This document shows, in pieces, positions 43,661-52,535 of a stretch of 64,000 nt of DNA. The position numbers were made by a program, and so were the translations under genes. The notes beneath the pieces are model-generated. The model was not told where the DNA came from. It did no database searches and saw only the letters and a program-made list of their open reading frames with translations. Origin of the DNA: Taibaiella sp. (GTDB lineage: Bacteria > Bacteroidota > Bacteroidia > Chitinophagales > Chitinophagaceae); NCBI GenBank assembly GCA_013815385.1, contig JACDGL010000007.1, positions 1-64,000 of the forward strand, written 5' to 3'. Every line of letters begins with the position of its first letter. The first letter of the stretch is position 1.

Positions 43661-43697
43661 AAAAAGGAAAGCCCCGTATCGGGGCTTTCCTTTTTTT
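43661..43697. terminator. Strong bidirectional rho-independent terminator
   Basis: AAGGAAAGCCCCG and CGGGGCTTTCCTT form a perfect GC-rich stem around a TATC loop, with T-runs on both strands. It serves the T9SS cargo gene on + and the small Lys-rich protein gene on -. Confidence 0.88.
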
Positions 43698-43712
43698 CTG
43701 TAAAGAAGAAGA

Positions 43713-43949
43713 TTATTTCATCTTATCTTCTTTTATTTCTAGCTTATCCACTTTCTTTTGTGCCTTTTCTGTCTTTTTCATTGCTTTACGGGGAGAAGCA
43801 TTCATCTGTTTTTTTTCTGCTTTAACTAATTTCTTTTCAGCCTTATCTTCTTTTTTCTCCGCCTTTGGGCCTACTGGCTCCTGGCAATAAGATGTTGAAA
43901 AGCTAGCAGTACCTATCGCCAGCATAGCTAGCATCATAAACTTTTTCAT
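43713..43949 (-). CDS. Small secreted Lys/Glu-rich protein
   Basis: The 78-residue product has a signal peptide (MKKFMMLAMLAIGTASFSTSYC, then QEP). The mature part is almost entirely Lys, Glu, Asp and Ala, arranged as charged heptad-like segments (KAEKKEDKAEKKLVKAEKK), likely helical or coiled coil. I recognise no family. It has its own terminator and is separated from the next gene by about 120 bases. Confidence 0.65.
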   Translation of the reverse strand: MKKFMMLAMLAIGTASFSTSYCQEPVGPKAEKKEDKAEKKLVKAEKKQMNASPRKAMKKTEKAQKKVDKLEIKEDKMK

Positions 43950-44072
43950 ATGTTATTTTCTTTATGGTTATAGAACAATACTATAAAAACTATGCCTGAT
44001 ATCCTAATTATTAAATTGGGGGAAACATAAAATATTAATAGGCATCCTATGTGTACATAACCCTACGTGAGG

Positions 44073-45293
44073 CTAATCATACTGGTTTATATGTCGGGCA
44101 ACTGCCATAGCACTTGCCCATGCATGCTGAAAGTTATAGCCACCCGTGATGCCATCTACATCAATAATTTCGCCGGCAAAGTAAAGATTGGATACAAGCC
44201 TGCTTTGCATAGTTTGCGGATCTATCTCTGAAATATTTATTCCCCCTGCAGTTACAAATTCCTCCTTAAATGTTGTTTTTCCATTAATAGAATAGGTATC
44301 GCGTACTAAGTGTTCAGTTAGTTTATTTTGCAATGAAGCAGGAAGATCTCCCCAACGCATCTCTGAGTTTATCCTGGATTTCGTCAATAGATATTCCCAT
44401 AACCGCTTTGGCAGATCGAAAGGGTTTTTATTTTGTACAAACTGACTTCCAAGTTCTTTCCGCATCCACATAAATGTTTCTTTAAGATCAGAATCATTTT
44501 TATCACCCAGCCAATTGACAGTAATATCAAACCGATAATTTCTTTCATGTAATTCCCTTGCTGCCCAGGCGGAAGTACGAAGTATTACAGGTCCGCTAAG
44601 TCCCCAATGTGTTATAAGTATAGGCCCGCGTTCTGCTGTTTTCGTACCCGAAATTTTTACACATACATCAGGCACACTTACACCCATTAGTTGCGTAATG
44701 GCATGGCCAGGAATATTAAACGTAAACAATGATGGCACAGGTGGTTGTATGCTATGACCAAGCAATTGCAGCCATTTATATTGTTCTGGTTTGGGGTATC
44801 CGCCACAGGCAATTATTACTATATCAGCCTCATAACTGGTATCATCCGCAAAAGAAAGCATAAAGCTGCCGCCATCCTGGTTCCTAATAGCCACTACTGA
44901 TTTATGATATGATACCTTTACCTTTTCATGCATCATTTCCTGCCACAAACAATCCATTACGGTTTGTGAATTATCAGTAACCGGAAACATTCTTCCATCT
45001 GCCTCTTCCTTCAATTGTACTCCGCGCTCAGCAAACCACTCTATGGTTTGCGCAGGGCCGAAGGGATATAAGGTCTTTCGTAATAATTGTTTGCCCCGCG
45101 GATAGCGTGTCAACAATTCTGGTATATCAAAGCATGCATGGGTTACATTACAACGACCACCGCCCGAGGCTTTTACTTTTTGCAGTGCTTTGCCTGTCTT
45201 TTCAAATACTGTAATTTCAACATGCTCGTTTGCTTGTATATTAGCAGCAGCAAAACAACCTGCTGCCCCTGCCCCTATAATGGCTATTCGCAT
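44073..45293 (-). CDS. HI0933/BaiN-family FAD oxidoreductase
   Basis: The 406-residue product has an N-terminal FAD motif (IIGAGAAGCFAAANIQ), the family signature VKASGGGRCNVTHACFD, and a middle inserted domain. The C-terminus is LYFAGEIIDVDGITGGYNFQHAWASA, which matches the HI0933-like flavoproteins. The reaction is not known for most members; some are linked to bile acid or tRNA-related reduction. It is complete. The next gene, maeB, ends 20 bases upstream, so co-transcription is possible. Confidence 0.88.
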   Translation of the reverse strand: MRIAIIGAGAAGCFAAANIQANEHVEITVFEKTGKALQKVKASGGGRCNVTHACFDIPELLTRYPRGKQLLRKTLYPFGPAQTIEWFAERGVQLKEEADGRMFPVTDNSQTVMDCLWQEMMHEKVKVSYHKSVVAIRNQDGGSFMLSFADDTSYEADIVIIACGGYPKPEQYKWLQLLGHSIQPPVPSLFTFNIPGHAITQLMGVSVPDVCVKISGTKTAERGPILITHWGLSGPVILRTSAWAARELHERNYRFDITVNWLGDKNDSDLKETFMWMRKELGSQFVQNKNPFDLPKRLWEYLLTKSRINSEMRWGDLPASLQNKLTEHLVRDTYSINGKTTFKEEFVTAGGINISEIDPQTMQSRLVSNLYFAGEIIDVDGITGGYNFQHAWASAMAVARHINQYD

Positions 45294-45313
45294 TTTCTAT
45301 TAATTATATCCTT

Positions 45314-47602
45314 TTACTTTTCCTCATACCTGCCTGCTTTTACCTGTGCCTCAACCACGGCTATCGCTACCATGTTTACTATCTGGCGCACACTACTGCC
45401 TAACTGCAATACATGCACCGGTTTGCGTAAACCCAAAAGGATGGGACCCACTGCCTCAGCACCTCCCACCTCTTGCAACAAGTGATAAGCAATATTACCA
45501 GCGGCAAGGTTAGGGAATATAAGAATATTGGGAGCACCATTTACAAGATCTGAAAAGGGATAGTTTTCACTTAGCAGATCTTTATTAAATGCTACCCCGG
45601 CCTGCATTTCCCCATCTATTATCATTTCCGGATATCGTTGCTTTATTTTCGCTACCACATTCCCTACCAATGTAGCCTCAGGCGATGCACTGCTGCCAAA
45701 ATTGCTATAGGAAAGCATAGCAATACGAGGTTTAATATTAAAGTGCTCTACAGTACGGGCAGTAAGCAAAGTAATATCTATCAATTCTTCCTCAGTAGGA
45801 TTGAAATTTACTGTAGTATCCGCAAAAAAGAGTGGACCTTTTTTCGTGAGCATCATGTACATCCCTGCTACCTTTTTAGCATTGGGAGCAAGGCCTATTA
45901 TTTCAAGGGCCGGGCGCAATGTATCAGGATATTTGCGTGTAAGGCCGGAGATGAGCGCATCAGCTTCACCTGTCTCCACCATCATGCTACCGAAGTATGG
46001 ACGTTCGCGCATTATTTTTTTTGCTTCATATAAGTTGTATCCGCGACGCTTTCTTTTTTCGAAGAATATATTGCCATACTCAAGGCGCTTCTTATCTGTA
46101 CTGCTGCTCCGTGGATCTATGATCAATACATCGTCCAGTTGCAGGGCATGTTCAGCGAGCAATGTTTTTATTTTACTTTCCTCCCCAAGCAATATTGGTA
46201 TTGCTATTCCCTCGTCTTTTACAATTTGTGCTGCTTTCAGTACTTTCAGATTCTCTGCTTCTGCAAATACAACACGTTTAGGGTTTTGTTTTGCTTTATT
46301 AATAACAAAGCGAAGTATGTTATCATCGGAGCCTAATCTGCGATACAATTCTGCCTCATATCCTTCCCAGTCTGTTATTGGTTTTTTCGCAACACCGCTT
46401 TCCATAGCTGCTTTTGCCACAGCTGGGGCTACCGTCATTAATAGTCGTGGGTCTATCGGTTTTGGGATAATGTACGTACGCCCAAAATGAAGGCGTTTTT
46501 CATTGTAGGCCACATTTACAATTTCCGGTACCGGTTCTTTGGCCAATGCTGCGAGCGCCTTTATTGCCGCCAGTTTCATCTCTTCATTAATAGTAGTGGC
46601 ACGTACATCCAATGCGCCCCTGAATATATATGGGAAACCCAGTACATTGTTTACCTGATTTGGGTAATCGCTGCGGCCGGTACCCATTATTACATCGGGA
46701 CGTGCGGCTATGGCATCTTCATACGGAATTTCAGGGTCAGGGTTTGCGAGTGCAAATACAATAGGATTCACTGCCATCTGCCTGATCATATCCTGCGACA
46801 CAATGTTGCCTTTAGAGAGCCCAATAAAAACATCCGCATCTTTCATTTCCTCATCCAGGTCTACAACATTCGTATCCTGTGCAAATTGTATCTTATGCTC
46901 ATCAAGATCTGGACGGGATGTTGTTATTAATCCTTTGCTATCAAACATGTAAATGTTACGTACATCTGCTCCCAATGCCAGATATATCCTACAGCAGGAT
47001 ATAGCAGAGGCACCGGCCCCGCTCACTACAATTTTCACTTTACTGATGTCTTTCTTTACTAGTTCCAAGGCATTGATCAATGCAGCCCCGGAAATAATAG
47101 CTGTGCCATGCTGGTCATCATGCATAACAGGGATATTCATTTCCTTTTTTAACCGGGTTTCTATCTCAAAACATTCCGGCGCTTTAATATCTTCCAGGTT
47201 TATACCTCCAAATGTCGGCTCCAGCGCCTTTACAACCTTTACAAAGTCATCTATATTCCTTGCATCCAGTTCTATGTCAAACACATCTATATCGGCAAAT
47301 ATTTTAAAAAGAATACCTTTCCCTTCCATTACCGGCTTTGCTGCTTCGGGGCCTATATCTCCTAATCCTAATACCGCTGTGCCATTGCTTATTACAGCCA
47401 CAAGGTTACCTTTAGCTGTGTAGCGATATACGTTCTCCCTGTCAGCGTATATTTCCATGCAGGGCACTGCAACACCCGGAGAGTATGCAAGCGCCAAATC
47501 CCGTTGTGTCTTGGTTTCTTTTGTAGGTACTACTTCTATCTTGCCAGGCCTCCCTTTTTCATGATATTCCAGTGCGTCTTCCTTTCTTATTAGCTGTGTC
47601 AT
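45314..47602 (-). CDS. maeB: NADP-dependent malic enzyme with phosphotransacetylase-like domain
   Basis: The 762-residue product has a malic enzyme part (about 1-420). That part has LALAYSPGVAVPCMEI, GDIGPEAAKPVMEGKGILFK, MHDDQHGTAIISGAALINAL and the NAD(P) motif VVSGAGASAI. A PTA-like C-terminal part follows (about 430-762, with VFAEAENLKVLKAAQI and LIFPNLAAGNIAYHLLQEVGG). It decarboxylates malate to pyruvate with NADPH formation. The PTA part usually has no transacetylase activity and is thought to bind acetyl-CoA for regulation. Full length for the MaeB family. Confidence 0.95.
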   Translation of the reverse strand: MTQLIRKEDALEYHEKGRPGKIEVVPTKETKTQRDLALAYSPGVAVPCMEIYADRENVYRYTAKGNLVAVISNGTAVLGLGDIGPEAAKPVMEGKGILFKIFADIDVFDIELDARNIDDFVKVVKALEPTFGGINLEDIKAPECFEIETRLKKEMNIPVMHDDQHGTAIISGAALINALELVKKDISKVKIVVSGAGASAISCCRIYLALGADVRNIYMFDSKGLITTSRPDLDEHKIQFAQDTNVVDLDEEMKDADVFIGLSKGNIVSQDMIRQMAVNPIVFALANPDPEIPYEDAIAARPDVIMGTGRSDYPNQVNNVLGFPYIFRGALDVRATTINEEMKLAAIKALAALAKEPVPEIVNVAYNEKRLHFGRTYIIPKPIDPRLLMTVAPAVAKAAMESGVAKKPITDWEGYEAELYRRLGSDDNILRFVINKAKQNPKRVVFAEAENLKVLKAAQIVKDEGIAIPILLGEESKIKTLLAEHALQLDDVLIIDPRSSSTDKKRLEYGNIFFEKRKRRGYNLYEAKKIMRERPYFGSMMVETGEADALISGLTRKYPDTLRPALEIIGLAPNAKKVAGMYMMLTKKGPLFFADTTVNFNPTEEELIDITLLTARTVEHFNIKPRIAMLSYSNFGSSASPEATLVGNVVAKIKQRYPEMIIDGEMQAGVAFNKDLLSENYPFSDLVNGAPNILIFPNLAAGNIAYHLLQEVGGAEAVGPILLGLRKPVHVLQLGSSVRQIVNMVAIAVVEAQVKAGRYEEK

Positions 47603-47693
47603 TACCTTATTATTTCGGGTATCTAAGGTAGTAACTATGTATTATACCCCTGTCATCGTTTTTTGGCACGAATTTTCGGGTATTATTTTAAAG

Positions 47694-48326
47694 ATGCCAC
47701 CAATGCAACAATTTAACAAACATTACCTTGTACCAGCACAGGAAAAAGGACTCCAAAAAGACCTCCACCACACTGTGAAGGCAGAGGATATAGAGGATGC
47801 GGAAGATTTGTTTATTGATGCAAAAGAGAGATTGCTGGATGTAAATAACTGGCAACGCTCCGGTACTGTTTTAAACGCATCTTTCATACTTACAGATATT
47901 AATGGAAAAGACTTGCACCGGGCTGCCAGGAAAGGAGATTATATACGGATAGAGATTCAGACGGCAGGCACCAATACAATTAATGGTCCCGATTGGCTAC
48001 ACATTGAAGCTATAGAATATGATGATTACCCCGATGAGAATACAGAATCATTTGCCGTGCGGGTACGTCCATCTACTAATCCCCAAAACAATGATGATGC
48101 TACGGCACATTTTTTTAATGATATAGCCACAAGCACATTCGTAATAGAACGCATAGGCAGCCATGTGGTATCTTCTTATCATGGCCGGAACGAATCGTCT
48201 GATACAACAGCAGATGAAAATGACAGTAGGAGCAATATGGCAGCAGGAAGATGCGCCGGAGTATCGGGTATACAATGGAAAAATCTTATCATCGCCCTCA
48301 TAGACGATAAGCAAAAACAGGATTAA
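47694..48326 (+). CDS. Conserved hypothetical protein, cytosolic
   Basis: The product is 210 residues from ATG 47694 (an alternative ATG is at 47703, and the frame extends to 47637). It has a mostly alpha/beta composition with VRPSTNPQNNDDATAHFFND and TSTFVIERIGSHVVSSYHGR, then an acidic linker and a C-terminal GIQWKNLIIALID. I recall similar Bacteroidota hypotheticals but no assigned function. There is no signal peptide. It is divergent from maeB, with the intergenic space shared, and convergent with the glycosyltransferase. Confidence 0.7.
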   Translation: MPPMQQFNKHYLVPAQEKGLQKDLHHTVKAEDIEDAEDLFIDAKERLLDVNNWQRSGTVLNASFILTDINGKDLHRAARKGDYIRIEIQTAGTNTINGPDWLHIEAIEYDDYPDENTESFAVRVRPSTNPQNNDDATAHFFNDIATSTFVIERIGSHVVSSYHGRNESSDTTADENDSRSNMAAGRCAGVSGIQWKNLIIALIDDKQKQD

Positions 48327-48329
48327 ATT

Positions 48330-49088
48330 CTATTTCTTTTCTGAGTACTGCCTGATCTTGGCATACTTTACATAAGAAGAAAATGCAGACAATCTGCAGA
48401 TCAGGTACCCATAATACCCGTCAAGAAATCCTCTTCTTATTATGTAATCTACAAAGAACACCCATTTAGGTGTTATCCATAAATTAAATATCGACACCTT
48501 TTTCCCCTTTGCAATTTCTATTTGTGCCTTTATTTCAGAATACTGTTCCAGTTTCCGTATATGGTCTGATATAGTAGCATAGCTATAATGTAGCAGGTTA
48601 CCTTTTAGGTGGCCTACAGGCGCATTCTTATCCGTCATATGCCACCCTTCATGTACCCGGTCATTGCTCATATCACCTCTCAATCGGTTCCAAAGGCGTA
48701 TTTTAGGTTGCGGATACCAGCCGCAATGATGTATCCATTTACCGCAGTAATTAGTTAGAATATTGAATTTGTAAGCGTTGAACTCCAGATTAGTTTTTAC
48801 TTCCTGTATGCTTTGCTTTAGCTGGGCAGATAGTTCTTCGTCCGCATCCAGGGAAAGTATCCAATCGTTTGCAGCCTGTCGTTGTGCAAAATTCTTTTGA
48901 ACACCATACCCTTCAAATGAATGATATATGATCTTCGCGCCCTCTTTTTCAGCTATTGCCGCAGTATTATCAGTTGAGAAACTATCTACCACTATTATCT
49001 CATCAGCCACCTGGTGTAAAGAACGTATACACCGTGCTATATTATTTGCCTCATTAAATGTTATTATTACCGCACTGATCTTTGCCAT
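48330..49088 (-). CDS. Glycosyltransferase family 2
   Basis: The 252-residue product is a GT2 (GT-A fold) enzyme: AVIITFNEANNIARCIRSLH, DEIIVVDSFSTDNTAAIAEK, and the DxD-type metal motif in WILSLDADEELS. HEGWHMTD and a hydrophobic tail follow. It resembles the WaaE/KdtX type that adds sugars to lipopolysaccharide core or similar glycans. The acceptor is unknown. It lies opposite a polysaccharide deacetylase gene with 151 bases between them. Confidence 0.9.
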   Translation of the reverse strand: MAKISAVIITFNEANNIARCIRSLHQVADEIIVVDSFSTDNTAAIAEKEGAKIIYHSFEGYGVQKNFAQRQAANDWILSLDADEELSAQLKQSIQEVKTNLEFNAYKFNILTNYCGKWIHHCGWYPQPKIRLWNRLRGDMSNDRVHEGWHMTDKNAPVGHLKGNLLHYSYATISDHIRKLEQYSEIKAQIEIAKGKKVSIFNLWITPKWVFFVDYIIRRGFLDGYYGYLICRLSAFSSYVKYAKIRQYSEKK

Positions 49089-49239
49089 ACCAAGGGTTCA
49101 GGTCATAGATATAACGCATCATGGCCTATAAATATTTTATTGATTATTAATGAACTATAAAGGTATCGCATTCTTAGCTGTTATAGAAATATGCAGTAGT
49201 TTAAAAAATGTAGCATCTTTGGGCCTATAACCAACTGCT

Positions 49240-49986
49240 ATGCACCTGCACTGGCTACTCGCTTCTGTAAAAGGTATTCCTGTATTGATGTATCATCGCG
49301 TAATGCATGGAGTAAGCGATGGGTTAACCATAACACCCCGGGCATTAAAAGAACAATGGCAATATTTGAAAAGCAATGGGTACAACTCATTATCACTAAG
49401 TGATTTCTTACACTGTACCAAAACAGGTAAGTATCCTGAAAAGTCTGTGCTAATTACCTTTGATGATGGATATGTTAATAATCTACTGTACGTATATCCC
49501 TTGCTTATAGAACTAAACTGGCAAGCTACTTTCTTTATCATAGCAGATAATGTAGATGGCACTGCAAAAAAAAACCTATTGCCTTTGACAGCTATGATGG
49601 ATGTCTCCCAATTGCGTGCACTGGACCCTAATGTAGTACAACTCGCTATGCATGGATATAATCATGAAAATTTCAGTGAGCTTTCATTTGATGAAATAAA
49701 GAACGTAGTCCAAAAATCTATTTTAGCCTTTGAAAATAGCGGGCTCCAGTATCATAAAACTATCGCCTACCCTTATGGTTCAAGACCGCACGATAAACAA
49801 CAATTTAAAGATTTAAAAAAATGGATGCGGGAAATAGGTATTACTGCTGCTTTCCGTATTGGGAACCAGGTATGCCGTATACCAGCAACAGATATTTACG
49901 AATTGAAAAGAATAGACATAAAAGGCACAGATACGCTAAAAGAATTTAAAATAAAGCTTCGTAAGGGAAAACTAAAGCCATTTTAA
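49240..49986 (+). CDS. Polysaccharide deacetylase (NodB-type)
   Basis: The 248-residue product is a NodB-homology carbohydrate esterase. It has GIPVLMYHRV at the start, the metal Asp in LITFDDGYVNN, and the HG-Y-NH motif (MHGYNHENFSEL) with the zinc His pair. Next comes IAYPYGSRP. It probably removes N-acetyl groups from an envelope glycan such as peptidoglycan or a polysaccharide. No signal peptide is obvious. The nearby glycosyltransferase fits a glycan role. Confidence 0.88.
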   Translation: MHLHWLLASVKGIPVLMYHRVMHGVSDGLTITPRALKEQWQYLKSNGYNSLSLSDFLHCTKTGKYPEKSVLITFDDGYVNNLLYVYPLLIELNWQATFFIIADNVDGTAKKNLLPLTAMMDVSQLRALDPNVVQLAMHGYNHENFSELSFDEIKNVVQKSILAFENSGLQYHKTIAYPYGSRPHDKQQFKDLKKWMREIGITAAFRIGNQVCRIPATDIYELKRIDIKGTDTLKEFKIKLRKGKLKPF

Positions 49987-50029
49987 TAGAAGCGATAATA
50001 TTTTTACCTCTGTAAATTTATTCCCTTAA

Positions 50030-50548
50030 CTAAAGAAGTTCCAGCTTTTGCATTATACTATCAATATAGGCCATGGAATTTTTTTCATCAGTTTTACTAT
50101 ACATAAAAGAGAGCTGAAGTTCTTTATTATGATGGTGAACGAAATAAATGATACAGCGATCCAGCCCGGAGGGCAATACTGATGTTTCAAAATGCAGAAC
50201 GACAGCCTTAGCTGTATAATACCTGGATTTTCCGCAGGAAACAAGCTTTAATGTAGAGTCGTTTTCATAGGTACGCAGTTTGTTCTCCATATCAGATACG
50301 GAACAATTCCGATAACCATTTAAATCGGTATATAAGCCATCCTTAACACTTATCAGGAATACTATACCCGCATCGTCATCATAAAATGCTTGCTCTTCAG
50401 CAGACCCGGCACTATCAGATGCTTTTTTCAGGCTTTGGGGAAGGTTTATTTTATATCTGTATGCCTTACTCTTTACCACTTGCTGGCCGTAGCAGGCATG
50501 GATAGCTATGAAAAGAAAAAAAGCCAGAATAATTTTTAGTGTCTTCAA
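50030..50548 (-). CDS. Secreted protein of unknown function with probable TTG start
   Basis: The frame has no ATG near its start. A TTG at 50548 gives MKTLKIILAFFLFIAIHACYG then QQVV, a clean signal peptide, so I use it (172 residues). An upstream TTG at 50584 adds a tail that does not look like a signal. The mature part has SKAYRYKINLPQSLKKASDS and later ETSVLPSGLDRCIIYFVHHH. That hints at a PsbP/DcrB-like fold, but I cannot be sure. Confidence 0.6.
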   Translation of the reverse strand: MKTLKIILAFFLFIAIHACYGQQVVKSKAYRYKINLPQSLKKASDSAGSAEEQAFYDDDAGIVFLISVKDGLYTDLNGYRNCSVSDMENKLRTYENDSTLKLVSCGKSRYYTAKAVVLHFETSVLPSGLDRCIIYFVHHHNKELQLSFMYSKTDEKNSMAYIDSIMQKLELL

Positions 50549-50734
50549 TTTATAGAATAGAGTGTAAAGGTATATTCTTTTCAACCATCTGTTATCCTCT
50601 ATCTCTATTGCAGTATAACTGCTATATATTATGTCTCATTTAATAGAGCATTTATTACTTAAGGACTATATTAATAGTACTAACAATTTGGTTTATAATA
50701 TTTTAAAGGTATTTTTAAACAATTTGATAGAATA

Positions 50735-51022
50735 ATGAAAATACCTTTTCTCATTTCCTTTGCTGTTATACTTATAGCAGTGTTCATATTGTGTGTTACA
50801 GTACCCGATGATGCTGCACTAAAAGCTAATGCAGAGGATTATGTGACGGATCACCTGCAAAATGTGCCCACTCATGGCTTGCCAATGGGCATGGAATCAA
50901 GCATTGAAATTGCTGATTTCGGGTTGTATAAAGAAGTGAAAATGATAAATAAGAACACCACCAGAACCATAGGGTATGGATATTTAAACGGATTCCACAA
51001 TACGCGGCCGGAGGCTGATTAG
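50735..51022 (+). CDS. Small membrane-anchored protein, unrecognised
   Basis: The 95-residue product has one N-terminal hydrophobic segment (MKIPFLISFAVILIAVFILC) and a polar remainder with EDYVTDHLQNVPTHGLPMGM and KNTTRTIGYGYLNGFH. It could be an uncleaved anchor. No family is recognised. Its tail overlaps the end of the convergent DUF2147 gene by four bases. Confidence 0.55.
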   Translation: MKIPFLISFAVILIAVFILCVTVPDDAALKANAEDYVTDHLQNVPTHGLPMGMESSIEIADFGLYKEVKMINKNTTRTIGYGYLNGFHNTRPEAD

Positions 51023-51459
51023 TCTGCCATTGTCCAGGTAGTAGACCTTCCTATTATTGATATTCCCCAATACCCATGTACATTTAGCTTATTTCCATTC
51101 AATGTCATTTTACAGCTATATGTTCTGCCGCCTTTAGGGTCGTATACGGTGCCGTCTTCATAAATGTTCTTTCCCTCTTTATTAAAGCCCCTTAATAATA
51201 CCAAGCCTAGTATTGGTTCATTTCTTTTTTGTTCGTCCGGGTTATGAATGTCTATTTTGTTCTTTCCGTTTACAGTAGGTACTTTCAGCCATACTATTTT
51301 ACCATAGTATTTGCCATCTTTTGCCAGGTATATTTCGATCTTGGCAGTCTTATCCTGATCATACCATAAATGCTCAATAGGATCTTTAGTTTGGGCTGAG
51401 ATGCGCAGTGCACAGCTTACTAATAAAACAAAGGAAAGTAGAAAAAACTTACGTGGCAT
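51019..51459 (-). CDS. DUF2147 family secreted protein
   Basis: The 146-residue product has a signal peptide (MPRKFFLLSFVLLVSCALRISA) and a DUF2147 domain: IEHLWYDQDKTAKIEIYLAK, YYGKIVWLKVP, PILGLVLLRGFN, and YEDGTVYDPKGGRTYSCKM. The function of this small exported family is not known. It is followed by nothing on the same strand and convergent with a small membrane protein gene. Confidence 0.85.
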   Translation of the reverse strand: MPRKFFLLSFVLLVSCALRISAQTKDPIEHLWYDQDKTAKIEIYLAKDGKYYGKIVWLKVPTVNGKNKIDIHNPDEQKRNEPILGLVLLRGFNKEGKNIYEDGTVYDPKGGRTYSCKMTLNGNKLNVHGYWGISIIGRSTTWTMAD

Positions 51460-51513
51460 ACACTGTAATTTACTATACTAATATAGCAATAATTTTGCCA
51501 AGAGGAAAATTTA

Positions 51514-52239
51514 TCAATTAGCATCTGATAACCTGCCTACTCCGCTTGATGAGGAGGTAACAACAGGATGGCCTTTATACCTAACTGTACCCACGCCACT
51601 TATATCTGATGTTAAGGATTGCAGAGCTGATAAATTAATATATCCTGCCCCTGATACAGAGGCTGCTGCATTGCCTGCCTGCACATTAAACGCATCAATA
51701 TACCCGGTACCGGAAAGCTCATAGGTACAGGTTTCAGCTTTACCTGATTTAATATTTAGTTTACCCGCACCAGATACTTCCGCATATAGCGTCTTCACAT
51801 TAACACTAGCTATATTTACCTTCCCTACACCTGATATATCTATACTAAAAGAATCAGCAGCAATTATTCCTGTAATATCAGTACTGCCTGCCCCCCCCAT
51901 GTTCACACCTTCTATAGTGGGTAATACAATATGGGCAACTATGTCATCATCCCAATCAAAATGCATATTACTTTCCGTATAAAGTTTCAGAGCATTACCC
52001 TCTACTTTGTACTTTATCATTTTTACCTGGCTTTCGGGGCCTGTTATCTGTAAACTTGGTGTAGCCCCTTTTACAATATCAATTGATGTTTTAACAGGAG
52101 CTTCTATATCTACAGAGGAAAAAGAACTGACACTAGTATTTGTAGTAATTTTTTTACCAGAGTTTAATGGTGGCCCACATGAAGAAATAAGGTAGGAAAA
52201 AGTAAATAAGGATAAATAGCAATAATATGCCCTTTTCAT
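51514..52239 (-). CDS. Head-GIN (DUF2807) lipoprotein
   Basis: The 241-residue product has a lipoprotein signal (LFTFSYLISSC, Cys at about 21) and the repetitive beta-helix-like DUF2807 domain with recurring SGAG and VSGVG-type turns. Examples are GVNMGGAGSTDITG, ISGVGKVNIASV, VSGAGKLNIKSG, LSGTGYIDAFN and VSGAGYINLSA. These are common in Bacteroidota; the function is a putative auto-transporter-like adhesin, unproven. Confidence 0.88.
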   Translation of the reverse strand: MKRAYYCYLSLFTFSYLISSCGPPLNSGKKITTNTSVSSFSSVDIEAPVKTSIDIVKGATPSLQITGPESQVKMIKYKVEGNALKLYTESNMHFDWDDDIVAHIVLPTIEGVNMGGAGSTDITGIIAADSFSIDISGVGKVNIASVNVKTLYAEVSGAGKLNIKSGKAETCTYELSGTGYIDAFNVQAGNAAASVSGAGYINLSALQSLTSDISGVGTVRYKGHPVVTSSSSGVGRLSDAN

Positions 52240-52263
52240 AAAGATGGAATTATAGTGTGATGG

Positions 52264-52506
52264 TCACTTTTTTGAATCTTCGCTCTTATTATGTTTCCAC
52301 CATAGCAGGCCCAGCGTACTTACGATAGTAAGTGGCACCATTGCCAGGTATAATATACCGCCATTCAATCCGCGTGCACTTTTTGCACCTAAGCCTGCTG
52401 CTGTTTTTGTACATACAGAACAGCCTTGTGCCAATACTGTTTCCGGAATAAGAAATATAAAAACGAGGGTAAGAAGAAATAATATTGCGGGTAACCTGTT
52501 TTTCAT
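52264..52506 (-). CDS. Small membrane protein with CxxC, cytochrome oxidase locus
   Basis: The product is 80 residues from ATG 52506. It has a signal or membrane segment (MKNRLPAILFLLTLVFIFLI), a GCSVCTKTAAGLGA segment with a C-x-x-C pair, then a second membrane segment (GGILYLAMVPLTIVSTLGLLWW). The longer frame to 52611 overlaps the DUF420 gene and is not needed. Its place at the end of the oxidase accessory operon and the CxxC suggest a role in metal or heme handling; this is inference. Confidence 0.6.
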   Translation of the reverse strand: MKNRLPAILFLLTLVFIFLIPETVLAQGCSVCTKTAAGLGAKSARGLNGGILYLAMVPLTIVSTLGLLWWKHNKSEDSKK

Positions 52507-52535
52507 ATTATAAAGGTAAATAATTATAACAGTTA

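Noticed and set aside
45314-47602. Active phosphotransacetylase
   Set aside because: The PTA-like part is the C-terminal domain of MaeB, which in known cases is regulatory rather than catalytic.
49240-49986. A polysaccharide biosynthesis island formed with the glycosyltransferase
   Set aside because: Only two glycan genes lie together, on opposite strands, with unrelated genes on both sides.
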